DNA of 64,000 bases, taken from NCBI RefSeq assembly GCF_017875275.1, contig NZ_JAGGML010000001.1, positions 2,749,001-2,813,000 of the forward strand, given 5' to 3'. This DNA comes from Xanthobacter flavus (GTDB lineage: Bacteria; Pseudomonadota; Alphaproteobacteria; Rhizobiales; Xanthobacteraceae). The stretch's first letter is position 1; each line of letters starts with the position of its first letter. A model generated the notes under the pieces. That model made no database searches. It was not told the origin of the DNA and worked only from the letters and a program-made list of their open reading frames with translations. Shown here piece by piece: positions 1 through 8,462 of this stretch. Both the position numbers and the translations under genes were made by a program.

Positions 1-105
1 ACCGCTCACGCCAAAGCCTCGCGGACGCGCCTTGCCGCTACGGCGCCTCGGATGGTAGCGGCAGGTTTCCGGCGCGTCAGCGCCCGTGATTCGTTGGGGG
101 ACCAG

Positions 106-714
106 ATGATTTCGAACCGCACGCATCTTTCGGCCGTGCTCCTCGCCGGGCTCGTCCTTTTCGCGCCGGCCGGCCTCAAGGCGCAGCAGCGCCCGGCGCC
201 GGTCGAGGTGACGCAGGTCTTCGTTCAGGGCATCGGGCAGGTGAACGTGCTCGCCTACAAGGCCAAGTTCGTCTCGGCGGACCCCGCCACCCGCCGCGTG
301 GTGCTGGAGGATCCCGCCGGCCGCCGCTGGGCGGTGATCGCGCCCCCGCTGCTCGGCGACCTTTCGCTCTACCGGGTCGGCGAGAACCTGCTCATCCGCG
401 TGGCGCCGGGCGTCGTCACCGCCCTCGGCAAGGCGCACCAGGGCCGGCCGGGCGAAGTGATGGCGGAGGTTGCCATCAACGACGGCCTGCCGGGCTGGCC
501 GGAGGGCTTCGGCATCCGCGAGGTGAAGCTGACCTCCATCTTCGTGGGCCTCGACCCGGCGGCCGGCACCGTGACCTTCGAGGGGCCGGACGGCAACGTC
601 CGCGTGGTCCGCGCCGCCAACGACAAGGTGCTGGCGGACGTGCAGAACGTGCGGCCGGGCGATCTCGCGCAGATCACTTATATCGAGGGCCTTGCCGTCA
701 ACGCCATGCGCTGA
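106..714 (+). CDS. Exported hypothetical protein
   Basis: A 202-residue protein that I cannot assign to a named family. The first 26 residues form a Sec-type signal peptide: a basic start, a hydrophobic core (AVLLAGLVLFAPAG) and a likely cleavage site after KA, before QQ. The mature part has beta-rich character, with two similar segments. Each contains a phrase like 'VSADPATRRVVLEDPAGR' and 'VGLDPAAGTVTFEGPDGN', which suggests an internal duplication of a small beta domain. There are no catalytic motifs or membrane segments. I chose the ATG at 106 over an upstream in-frame start at 52 because a G-rich Shine-Dalgarno (ttgggggac) lies just before it and the signal peptide begins there. It is followed by a strong hairpin and a convergent gene, so it is probably monocistronic. 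Confidence 0.75.
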   Translation: MISNRTHLSAVLLAGLVLFAPAGLKAQQRPAPVEVTQVFVQGIGQVNVLAYKAKFVSADPATRRVVLEDPAGRRWAVIAPPLLGDLSLYRVGENLLIRVAPGVVTALGKAHQGRPGEVMAEVAINDGLPGWPEGFGIREVKLTSIFVGLDPAAGTVTFEGPDGNVRVVRAANDKVLADVQNVRPGDLAQITYIEGLAVNAMR

Positions 715-731
715 GGCGGAGGACCCTCAGA

Positions 732-767
732 GCGATCTCCCGGCATCGGATGGTGCCGGGAGATCGC
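732..767. terminator. Bidirectional hairpin terminator
   Basis: The arms GCGATCTCCCGGCA (732-745) and TGCCGGGAGATCGC (754-767) are perfectly complementary over 14 bp with an 8-nt loop. The hairpin sits between two convergent genes (ending at 714 and 819). There is no long T tract on either side, so termination in both directions is inferred from placement and stem strength. Confidence 0.7.
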
Positions 768-818
768 ACTCCGCGGTGCGGACTGCGCAAGGCGCTGGCC
801 AACGGCCCCGCCCCGGAT

Positions 819-2351
819 CTATGCCGCAGCCCGCGGCCGCTCGGCCGCGGCGCGATAGGCGAGAGCTTCCGCCAGATGGCGGCGGCCCACCCCGTCCGCG
901 CCGTCGAGATCGGCGAGCGTGCGCGCCACCTTCAGCACGCGGTGGTAGCCGCGGGCGCTCAGCCGCATGGCGTCGGCGGCATCGCGCAGCAGGATCGCGC
1001 CGGCCGAATCGGGCGTCGCCACAGCTTCCAGCAGCGGGCCGGAGGCCTCGGCATTGGTGCGCACATCCGGCCGGCCAAGGGCGGCATAGCGCTCCAGCTG
1101 GATCTCCCGCGCCATGGCGACCCGCGCCGCCACCTCCCGCGAGCCTTCGGCCGGCGCCGGCAGCACAAGATCGGAGGCTGAGACCGACGGCACCTCCAAA
1201 TGGATGTCGATGCGGTCGAGGAACGGCCCGGAGAGCCGCGCCTGATATTCGTCGGCGCAGCGCGGTCCGCGCTTGCAGGTGAAACCGGGCTCCCCCGCGC
1301 GCCCGCAGCGGCACGGGTTCATGGCGGCGATGAGCTGGAAGCGCGCCGGATAGGTAACGCGATGGTTGGCGCGGGCGATGAGCACCTCGCCCGTCTCCAG
1401 CGGCTGACGCAGCGAATCGAGCACCTGCGGCGTGAATTCCGGCAGTTCGTCGAGGAAGAGGACACCATTGTGGGCGAGCGAGACCTCGCCCGGCTTGGCC
1501 TTGGCGCCACCGCCGACCATTGCCGCCATGCTGGCCGAATGGTGCGGCGCGCGGAACGGCCGGCGGTCCATCAGCGCTCCATCTTCGATGGTGCCGGCCA
1601 CCGAGGCGATCATGGACACGTCCAGCATCTCGGCCGGCGACAGGGGCGGGAGGATGGAGGGCAGGCGCTGGGCGAGCATGGACTTGCCCGCGCCCGGCGG
1701 GCCAACGAACAGGAGGTTGTGGCCTCCCGCCGCGGCCACCTCCAGCGCCCGCTTGGCAGTCTCCTGGCCCTTCACGTCGCGAAGGTCGAGCATGGTGTCT
1801 CCGGGCGGCTTCATCCGCGGCTCGGGCCGGCTCATCACCTGGCGGCCGGTCATGTGGTTGGCGAGCTGGATCAGCGACTGCGGGGCGAGAATCTCCATGT
1901 CGGGGCTGGCCCAGGCGGCCTCCGCGCCGCACGGCGCGGGGCAGATGAGGCCGTGCCCGCGCGCATTGGCGCCGATCGCCGCCGGCAGCACGCCGGCTAC
2001 TGCCGCGATGGCGCCGTCCAGCGCCAGCTCGCCCACCACCGTGAAGCCGGACAGCGCATCGCCGGGAATGGCGCCGATGGCGGCCATCAGGCCCAGCGCG
2101 ATCGGCAGGTCGTAATGGGAGCCTTCCTTGGGCAGGTCGGCGGGAGCGAGGTTCACGGTGATGCGCCGCGCGGGCAAAGCGAGCCCGGAGGCGATCAGCG
2201 CGGCGCGCACGCGCTCCTTTGCCTCGGTCACCGCCTTGTCTGGAAGACCGACGATGGTGAAGGCCGGCAGGCCCGCGGCCACATGCACCTGCACATCCAC
2301 CGGACGCGCCTCGACGCCCTCGAACGCGACTGTTGCCACCCGCTGGATCAC
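819..2351 (-). CDS. comM: YifB/ComM family Mg-chelatase-like AAA+ ATPase
   Basis: A 510-residue ATPase of the YifB/ComM family. Proven members are hexameric helicases that promote branch migration when transformed DNA is integrated. The N-terminal half carries the family's Lon-S16-like fold, with VGLPDKAV and NLAPADLPKEG. The AAA+ core follows: Walker A GPPGAGKS near residue 220, Walker B VLFLDELPEF, then the Cys-containing MNPCRCG segment and the C-terminal Mg_chelatase_C region. I chose the GTG at 2351 (MIQRVATVAFEG) because family members start at this point and a G-rich ribosome site precedes it. An ATG ten codons upstream (2381) is possible. It is divergent to the methyltransferase at 2489. 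The family assignment is firm; a role in competence here is inferred. Confidence 0.93.
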   Translation of the reverse strand: MIQRVATVAFEGVEARPVDVQVHVAAGLPAFTIVGLPDKAVTEAKERVRAALIASGLALPARRITVNLAPADLPKEGSHYDLPIALGLMAAIGAIPGDALSGFTVVGELALDGAIAAVAGVLPAAIGANARGHGLICPAPCGAEAAWASPDMEILAPQSLIQLANHMTGRQVMSRPEPRMKPPGDTMLDLRDVKGQETAKRALEVAAAGGHNLLFVGPPGAGKSMLAQRLPSILPPLSPAEMLDVSMIASVAGTIEDGALMDRRPFRAPHHSASMAAMVGGGAKAKPGEVSLAHNGVLFLDELPEFTPQVLDSLRQPLETGEVLIARANHRVTYPARFQLIAAMNPCRCGRAGEPGFTCKRGPRCADEYQARLSGPFLDRIDIHLEVPSVSASDLVLPAPAEGSREVAARVAMAREIQLERYAALGRPDVRTNAEASGPLLEAVATPDSAGAILLRDAADAMRLSARGYHRVLKVARTLADLDGADGVGRRHLAEALAYRAAAERPRAAA

Positions 2352-2488
2352 AGCCGCCCCCTGCCTGCTGCCCGTCTGCATCCCAAGGTAGCGAAGCCCG
2401 CTTTGCTCTGCAAGAACGAAAGCGGAACAATCGCGCTTGCGCCGGCCGTCGCCGCGGCTATGCTGGCGGAAGAAACGGGAGATCAGCC

Positions 2489-3271
2489 ATGGCCGCCGAA
2501 GGTGCAGGCGCGCGCAGTCACGAGGCGCATGTGGTCGAGATGTTCGGCCCCCAGGCCGCTGCCTATGTGGCGAGCGCCGTCCATGCGCGCGGCGCCGACC
2601 TCGATGCGCTCAAGGCCCTCGTGGAAGAGGCGCGCCCCGCCCGGCTGCTCGATCTCGGCTGCGGCGGCGGTCATGTGAGCTTCACCGCCGCGCCGTTCGC
2701 GGGCGAGGTGTTGGCCTACGATCTGTCCGAGGACATGCTGGGCGCCGTCGCCGCCGAGGCCAAGTCGCGCGGCCTTGCCAATATCGCCACGCGGCAGGGC
2801 GTCGCCGAGCGCCTGCCCTTCGCCGACGCCAGCTTCGACATGGTCGCCTCGCGCTACAGCGCCCATCACTGGCGCGACGTGCCCCACGCCCTCGCCGAGG
2901 TGCGGCGGGTGGTGAAAGAGGGCGGGCAGGTGGTGATGATGGATGTGATCGCCCCCGAATGGCCGGTGGCGGACACCTTCCTGCAAACCGTCGAACTGCT
3001 GCGCGATCCTTCCCACGGGCGGGATTACAGCGCCTCCGAATGGACCCGCTCCGCCGAGGAGGCGGGGTTTCGGGTGGTGCGCACGGCGCACCGTCGCCTG
3101 AGGCTGGAGTTCGGGTCCTGGGTGGCGCGCATCCGCACGCCGGAACTGCACGTGGCCGCCATACGCTCCCTCATGGCCGGCGCGAGCGCGGACGTGGCAA
3201 CCCATTTCGAGTTCGAGCCGGACGGTTCCTTCTCCATCGATACGCTCACCCTTGAGCTGGAGACGGCCTGA
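2489..3271 (+). CDS. Class I SAM-dependent methyltransferase
   Basis: A 260-residue class I methyltransferase of the Methyltransf_11/UbiE-like type. SAM motif I is LLDLGCGGGHVSF near residues 49-61. The acidic post-I strand is VLAYDLSEDML, and a motif-III-like AEVRRVVKEGGQVVMMDVI follows. The substrate cannot be predicted, because the C-terminal half has no diagnostic motif. The ATG at 2489 is preceded by AAACGGGAG. Longer in-frame starts would run back across the divergent comM promoter region. It ends six bases before the convergent PHA-region gene. Confidence 0.85.
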   Translation: MAAEGAGARSHEAHVVEMFGPQAAAYVASAVHARGADLDALKALVEEARPARLLDLGCGGGHVSFTAAPFAGEVLAYDLSEDMLGAVAAEAKSRGLANIATRQGVAERLPFADASFDMVASRYSAHHWRDVPHALAEVRRVVKEGGQVVMMDVIAPEWPVADTFLQTVELLRDPSHGRDYSASEWTRSAEEAGFRVVRTAHRRLRLEFGSWVARIRTPELHVAAIRSLMAGASADVATHFEFEPDGSFSIDTLTLELETA

Positions 3272-3277
3272 ACCGGC

Positions 3278-3589
3278 CTATTTCTTCTCCAGCATGAGCC
3301 GGCCCTGCTTCTGGATGAGGTCCTTCGCCTTGCGGGCGACGAGATCCAGCATGAAGGGCAGCTCCACGGAGAGATGCACGGCGTCGTCCGCCACCTGAAG
3401 CTTGCCGCTGGCGGTCTGGCCGAGGGCGGCGATGCGGAAGTCGAGGTGCTCGCCCGTCCAGGTTTCCTCGAGGATGGAGATGTGGCGGGAAAAGCGCTCG
3501 CGCGCGCCGCTCAGCCCCGCCTGCAGGCGCCGCGTCGCCTCGGCCTTGCCGAGTCGGTGAGGGATGGAGGCGGTGAAGGGCTGTGCCAT
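3278..3589 (-). CDS. Polyhydroxyalkanoate-system (PHA_gran_rgn) family protein
   Basis: A 103-residue soluble protein resembling the small 'polyhydroxyalkanoic acid system' family, often found near PHA granule genes. The matching features are SIPHRLGKAEATRRL at the N-terminus and DAVHLSVELPFMLDLVARK towards the C-terminus, with a lysine-rich tail. The biochemical role is not established for the family, and no PHA synthase is in this window. The start at 3589 is preceded by AGGA at good spacing. An ATG five codons upstream (3604) lacks one. It is separated from gshB upstream on the same strand by about 115 bases. Confidence 0.7.
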   Translation of the reverse strand: MAQPFTASIPHRLGKAEATRRLQAGLSGARERFSRHISILEETWTGEHLDFRIAALGQTASGKLQVADDAVHLSVELPFMLDLVARKAKDLIQKQGRLMLEKK

Positions 3590-3705
3590 GATCGGTCCTG
3601 TCATGTGCCGCTGTGCGTTCCGCTCGTTAACGCCCGAGGACGCATGGCGGTTCGCGCGGCGAGCCGATGGTGCCGCCGCGTCGGTCCTGATGGGAAGGCG
3701 TGCGC

Positions 3706-4650
3706 TCAGGCGGCGCGGCGGGCCTCGATGCGGTCCCAGATCTGGGCCGCGATGTCCGGCCCGCCCAGCCGCTTGATGGCGCGCAGGCCGGTGGGGGAGG
3801 TGACGTTGATCTCGGTGAGGTTGCCGTCGATCACGTCGATGCCCACGAAGATGAGCCCCTTCTCGCGCAGGGAGGGGCCGATGCGGGCGCAGATTTCCAG
3901 CTCGCGGTCGGTGAGGTCGGTGGGCTTCGCCGCGCCGCCGCGCACCATGTTGGACCTGAGGTCGCCCTCGCTGGGCACGCGGTTCACCGCGCCGGCCGCC
4001 TCGCCGTCGACGAGGATGATGCGCTTGTCGCCATGCTTCACCGCCGGCAGGAAACGCTGGATGACCCACGGTTCGCGGAAGGTGGCCGAGAACAGGTCGT
4101 AGAGCGAGCCGAAGTTGAGGTCGTCGGCGGTGAGGCGGAACACGGCGGCGCCGCCATTGCCGTAGAGCGGCTTCATCACCACGTCGCCGAACTCGGCGCG
4201 GAAGGCCTTGATCTCGGCGAGGTCGCGCGAGATCAGGGTCGGCGGCATCAGGTCCGGAAATTCGGTGACGAAGATCTTCTCCGGCGCGTTGCGCACATGG
4301 GCCGGGTCGTTCACCACCAGCGTCTTCGGGTGGATGCGCTCCAGCAGGTGGGTCGCCGTGACATAGGCCATGTCGAAGGGCGGATCCTGGCGCATCAGCA
4401 CCACGTCCATCTCGGTGAGCGGAATGCGCTCGCGCGCGCCGAGGGTGAAGTGGGCGCCGGCCTCGTCCTTCACGGTCAGCGGCTCCACGGCGGCGAACAC
4501 TTCGCCGTCGCGCATGGCCATGCGGTCGGGCGTGTAATGGAACAGCGCATGGCCGCGCTGCTGCGCCTCCAGCAGGAGGGCGAAGGTGGAATCGCCTTGA
4601 ATATTGATGCTGGCAATGTGGTCCATCTGGACCGCGACCTTCAGGGCCAT
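3706..4650 (-). CDS. gshB: Glutathione synthase
   Basis: A 314-residue ATP-grasp enzyme that joins gamma-glutamylcysteine and glycine in the last step of glutathione synthesis in the cytosol. Visible hallmarks are the N-terminal [19 protein letters not shown], the [18 protein letters not shown] loop, the ATP-grasp segment [17 protein letters not shown] and the C-terminal metal/ATP site [19 protein letters not shown]. The length matches bacterial GshB. The ATG is preceded by GGGAG. Upstream on the same strand lies yraN, about 80 bases away, an order common in alphaproteobacteria (rsmI-yraN-gshB). Confidence 0.97.
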   Translation of the reverse strand: MALKVAVQMDHIASINIQGDSTFALLLEAQQRGHALFHYTPDRMAMRDGEVFAAVEPLTVKDEAGAHFTLGARERIPLTEMDVVLMRQDPPFDMAYVTATHLLERIHPKTLVVNDPAHVRNAPEKIFVTEFPDLMPPTLISRDLAEIKAFRAEFGDVVMKPLYGNGGAAVFRLTADDLNFGSLYDLFSATFREPWVIQRFLPAVKHGDKRIILVDGEAAGAVNRVPSEGDLRSNMVRGGAAKPTDLTDRELEICARIGPSLREKGLIFVGIDVIDGNLTEINVTSPTGLRAIKRLGGPDIAAQIWDRIEARRAA

Positions 4651-4729
4651 GGCAATCTCCCGCTGGCCTCTCAGGCCACGCTATCTGTCGGCTCTATCTA
4701 TAGGCGGGCGGCGCCCGCCGCCACTCGGC

Positions 4730-5131
4730 TCACACGTCCATCTCGAAGGCGCCGGGCAGGTGCTCGGCCTCGCCTGTGCGGGCGAGGAGCACCGCGTCGA
4801 AGCGCATGTTGAGCGCGGACAGCTCGGGGTGTTCGGCGAGGTAGGCCTCTGCGGCCGCCGCGATGCGCCGCCGTTGGCGGGGCTGGAGGGAGAAGGCGGC
4901 GTCCGCGAGGCGCGCCCTGAGCTTCACCTCGCAGAAGACGAGGAGGTCGCCCTGCCGGGCGATGAGGTCGATCTCGCCCGCCTTGGTGCGTACCCGCCGG
5001 GCAAGCACAAGGAAGCCGTGGGCGGCGAGCAGCGTCGCGGCGCGCTCTTCCGCCGCGAGACCGCGATCGTGGGCTGCACGGCGACGCAGCTTCCCCGCGT
5101 CCGGCGGAGGGCTGGCCGGGGCCTCAGGCAT
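4730..5131 (-). CDS. YraN family (UPF0102) nuclease-like protein
   Basis: A 133-residue protein of the YraN/UPF0102 family, with a predicted Holliday-junction-resolvase/restriction-endonuclease-like fold. The expected active-site pattern is present: GEIDLIARQGDLLVFCEVKLR, containing the D and E-x-K residues, preceded by the N-terminal ERAATLLAAHGFLVLARR helix. Activity of the family is not well established. I chose the start at 5131 because its ATG overlaps the end of rsmI by 8 bases (GATGCCTGA), which indicates translational coupling. A longer reading frame to 5242 would run inside rsmI. Confidence 0.88.
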   Translation of the reverse strand: MPEAPASPPPDAGKLRRRAAHDRGLAAEERAATLLAAHGFLVLARRVRTKAGEIDLIARQGDLLVFCEVKLRARLADAAFSLQPRQRRRIAAAAEAYLAEHPELSALNMRFDAVLLARTGEAEHLPGAFEMDV

Positions 5132-6092
5132 CCCCGCCCGGCTCCGGCTCCCCGGCACCCCGCGCCTGCGTGAGGGCGAGGGCGCGGGCGTAGACGTCCC
5201 GCTTCGGCCGGCCGGTGGCGCCGGCGACGGCCGCGACCGCATCCTTCAGCGAGGCGTCCTTCAGGGCGCGCAACAGCGCTGTGTCGACGTCCGCGTCGCC
5301 GGCCGCCTCTTCCAGTGGCGGGCCGATGACGAGGACGATCTCGCCCTTGGGGTCTTCCGCGTCCGCATAGTGCGCGGCGAGGGCGGACAGATCGGCGCGC
5401 CGCACCTCCTCGAACGCCTTGGTGAGCTCGCGGCACACGGCGGCGCGGCGGGGGCCGAGCACCTCGGCAAGGTCCGCGAGGCTCTCGGCGAGGCGCGGGC
5501 CGGTCTCGTAGAAGACGAGCGTGCCCGGCACGGCGGCAAGCGCTGAGATGCGGTTGCGCCGCTGGCCGGCCTTGGGCGGCAGGAAGCCGTCGAACAGGAA
5601 GCAGTCGGTGGGCAGGCCCGCCGCCACCAGCGCGGCGAGGAGCGCGGAGGCTCCCGGCACCGGATACACGCGGAACCCCGCCTCGGCGGCCTCCACCACC
5701 AGCTTGAACCCGGGGTCCGACACCAGCGGCGTGCCGGCATCCGAAATGAGCACGACACGCTCGCCGGCGGCGAGGCGGGCGAGCAGCTTCGGCCGGGCGC
5801 TGGCGCCGTTGTGGTCGTGATAGGCCATGAGGTGGGTCTGGATGCCGTAGCGGTCGAGCAGCCGGCGGGAGATGCGGGTGTCCTCGCAGGCGATCACGTC
5901 GGCCGCCGCCAAGGTCTCCAGCGCGCGCACGGTCACGTCGGCGAGGTTGCCGATGGGCGTCGCGACCACGTGCAGGCCGGGCGCGAGGCCGGGGGCGGGC
6001 AGGGTTGAGCCGGCGAGGAGGAAGGTTTTCACGGCACCCGCGGCGCGGCCTTCGGGGCGGCTGTGCGGATGCGGACGATGGGGCGTGGTCAT
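5124..6092 (-). CDS. rsmI: 16S rRNA (cytidine(1402)-2'-O)-methyltransferase
   Basis: A 322-residue tetrapyrrole-methylase-fold enzyme that 2'-O-methylates C1402 in the decoding centre of 16S rRNA, using SAM. Diagnostic motifs are HVVATPIGNLADVTVRALE, ACEDTRISRRLLDRYGI, VVLISDAGTPLVSDPGF and the glycine-rich YPVPGASALLAAL. It also carries the C-terminal RsmI helical extension (DASLKDAVAAVAG). The N-terminus is about 40 residues longer than the core domain needs, so an internal start is possible. It overlaps and is probably co-transcribed with yraN. Confidence 0.95.
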   Translation of the reverse strand: MTTPHRPHPHSRPEGRAAGAVKTFLLAGSTLPAPGLAPGLHVVATPIGNLADVTVRALETLAAADVIACEDTRISRRLLDRYGIQTHLMAYHDHNGASARPKLLARLAAGERVVLISDAGTPLVSDPGFKLVVEAAEAGFRVYPVPGASALLAALVAAGLPTDCFLFDGFLPPKAGQRRNRISALAAVPGTLVFYETGPRLAESLADLAEVLGPRRAAVCRELTKAFEEVRRADLSALAAHYADAEDPKGEIVLVIGPPLEEAAGDADVDTALLRALKDASLKDAVAAVAGATGRPKRDVYARALALTQARGAGEPEPGGDA

Positions 6093-6146
6093 GGCCCCAC
6101 CATAGTCCCGCCCGCGCCGGACGGGAACGGCCCCGCCTGCATGGCT

Positions 6147-8456
6147 TCACGCCATGTGTCGCGCCGCCGCGACGACCGCCTGCCCAAAGGCGAGGCCGCC
6201 GTCATTGGCTGGCACTTCGGCGGGGATGAGGGGGGTGAGGCCACGCGCGCCGAGCCGGGCGGCTGTCTCCTCCAGCAGGCGCGCGTTCTGGAACACGCCT
6301 CCGGAGACGGCGACGGCCCGGGTGCCGGCCTCCTCAGCCGCCCGCGCCGCGACCAAGACGAAGGCATCCGCCAGCCCGGCATGGAAGGCCGCCGTCATGT
6401 CCGCGCGCGGCCGTGCGGCGGCAAGGTCGGCGCGGAGGGCGCGCCAGAGCGGGGCGGGATCGATCTCGATGAGGTCGCCCTGCGTGCGGATGTCGAAGGG
6501 GTAGGGCGCGGCGTCCCCCGCCGCCACGGCTTCCAGCGCCATGGCCGCCTCGCCCTCGTGGGAGAGCCGGTCGGGCGCGAGGCCGAGGAGCGCCGCCACG
6601 GCATCGAACAGGCGTCCGGCGGAGGAGGCGCGGGGGGCGTTGAGGCCCTTGTCCATCATGGCGCGCAGGGTCGGCACCGGCTTTCCGGCGAACAGCGCGG
6701 CGAGTTGGGCATCGCCGTCCACCGCCGCGCGGCCGAGCGCCCGGTCGAGATGGGCGAGCAACACGCGCCACGGCTCGCGGCTCGCCGCATCGCCGCCGGC
6801 GAGGGGGATGGGGGAGAGGCGGGCGATGCGGTGGCTCTTGCGATAATCGCAGAGCAGCACCTCGGCGCCCCACACGGTGCCGTCCTCGCCCAGTCCCAGC
6901 CCGTCGAGGGCGATGCCCACCACCTTGCCGTCGGCGCGACGCCAGCCGCTTTCGGCCATGGCGGCGGCGATGTGGGCGTGATGATGCTGCACGCTTTCCA
7001 GCGGGAGCCCGCGCGCCTCGGCGCGGGCGGCGGCGAGGCGGCTGGCGCGGTAGTCCGGGTGGAGGTCCGCCGCGATCACCTGCGGCACATGGGAGAAGAG
7101 GGCGGAATAATCGGCCAGCGCCGTCTCGAAGGCGTCGCCCGTGGCTGGCTCGTCGAGGTCGCCGAGATGGTGGGAGAGGAGGGCGCGGGCGCCGTGGGTG
7201 AGGCAGAGCGCGCTTTTCAGTTCGCCGCCCATGGCGAGCACCGGGGGCGCATCGGCGAAATCCTCCGGTAAGGCGAGAGGGAGCGGCGCGAGGCCCCGCC
7301 CGCGCCGCATCACGCGGAGCCTTCCGGCGGCGAAGCGCGCCACGCTGTCGTCGAGCCGGCGGGCGATGGGGCGGTCGTGCATGAGGAAGGCATCGACGAT
7401 GCCGGCGAGGCCAGTCCGAGCTTCCTCATTCCGGAAGATCTGCGGCGCGCTGGAGCGGTTGCCGGAGGTCATCACCAGCGGGCAGCCGGTCGCCTCCAGC
7501 AGCAGATGGTGGAGGGGGGTATAGGGCAGCATGAGGCCGAGGTGGCTCTGGCCCGGCGCGAGGCCGGGGGCGAGACCGGCGTCCGGTCGCATCGGCAGCA
7601 GCAGAATGGGCGCGGCGGGGGCGCGCAGCGCCGCCTCTTCGTCCGGGTTGATGACACAGAGGCGATGGGCGGTGGCAAGGTCGGCCATCACCGCCAGAGG
7701 CTTGGTGGGGCGGTGCTTGCGGGTGCGCAGGAGCGCGACGGCCTCGGGGTTCGTGGCGTCGCAGGCGATGTGGAAGCCGCCGATGCCCTTCACCGCCAGG
7801 ATGCGGCCGGCCCGCAACAGCTCGGCGGCATCGAGGATCGGATCGGATGACGCGATCTTCGCCCCCTCCCGTTCCAGCCACAGGCGCGGGCCGCAATCGG
7901 GGCATGCGATGGGCTGGGCGTGGAAGCGCCGGTCCGCAGGGTTTTCATACTCCGCGCGACACGCAGGGCACATGGCGAAGCCGGCCATGGTGGTCGCCGG
8001 CCGGTCGTAGGGCAGGCCGGCGACGATGGAGAAGCGCGGGCCGCAATCCGTGCAATTGGTGAAGGCGTAGCGGAGCCGCCGTGCCTTCGGATCGGCGATC
8101 TCCGCAAGGCACGCCGGGCACGTCGCCACATCCGGCACAACGCCGATGGAGACCGTGCCGGCCCCGCTCTCCACGATCCGGAATCCGGGCTCCGGCAAGG
8201 CGGCCGGATGGCGCTCCACCCGCTCGATGCGCGCCAGCGGCGGCGCCTCCGCTGTGAGGGCGGCAGCGAAGGCGTCGAGGCCCGCGCGTGGGCCGCCCGC
8301 ATGGATCAGCACCCGGCCGCCGGCATTGGAGACTGTGCCGTCGAGGCCGAGGCGCAAAGCGAGGCGATAGACGAAGGGCCGGAAGCCCACGCCCTGCACG
8401 ATGCCGGAAATCTCGATGATCTCGCCCGCGAACCCGTCCAATTCCGCCCCTTCCAT
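6147..8456 (-). CDS. hypF: [NiFe] hydrogenase maturation carbamoyltransferase HypF
   Basis: A 769-residue HypF. It transfers the carbamoyl group of carbamoyl phosphate to HypE, providing the cyanide ligands of the [NiFe] active site. Domain order is complete. An acylphosphatase domain (VQGVGFRPFVYRLA, residues 20-33) comes first. Two zinc-finger units follow: CPACLAE with CTDCGPRFS, and CPACRAE with CPDCGPRL. Then come a YrdC-like nucleotide-binding domain (KGIGGFHIACDA, with MTSGNRS) and a Kae1-like C-terminal domain with HHHAHIAAAMAE and AVSGGVFQN. It starts six bases after hupV ends, so it is the last gene of the hup operon. No other hyp genes are in the window. Confidence 0.97.
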   Translation of the reverse strand: MEGAELDGFAGEIIEISGIVQGVGFRPFVYRLALRLGLDGTVSNAGGRVLIHAGGPRAGLDAFAAALTAEAPPLARIERVERHPAALPEPGFRIVESGAGTVSIGVVPDVATCPACLAEIADPKARRLRYAFTNCTDCGPRFSIVAGLPYDRPATTMAGFAMCPACRAEYENPADRRFHAQPIACPDCGPRLWLEREGAKIASSDPILDAAELLRAGRILAVKGIGGFHIACDATNPEAVALLRTRKHRPTKPLAVMADLATAHRLCVINPDEEAALRAPAAPILLLPMRPDAGLAPGLAPGQSHLGLMLPYTPLHHLLLEATGCPLVMTSGNRSSAPQIFRNEEARTGLAGIVDAFLMHDRPIARRLDDSVARFAAGRLRVMRRGRGLAPLPLALPEDFADAPPVLAMGGELKSALCLTHGARALLSHHLGDLDEPATGDAFETALADYSALFSHVPQVIAADLHPDYRASRLAAARAEARGLPLESVQHHHAHIAAAMAESGWRRADGKVVGIALDGLGLGEDGTVWGAEVLLCDYRKSHRIARLSPIPLAGGDAASREPWRVLLAHLDRALGRAAVDGDAQLAALFAGKPVPTLRAMMDKGLNAPRASSAGRLFDAVAALLGLAPDRLSHEGEAAMALEAVAAGDAAPYPFDIRTQGDLIEIDPAPLWRALRADLAAARPRADMTAAFHAGLADAFVLVAARAAEEAGTRAVAVSGGVFQNARLLEETAARLGARGLTPLIPAEVPANDGGLAFGQAVVAAARHMA

Positions 8457-8462
8457 GGCCGC

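Noticed and set aside
1-105. Possible end of an upstream gene at the window start.
   Set aside because: The first 51 bases contain no recognisable coding end; too short to judge.
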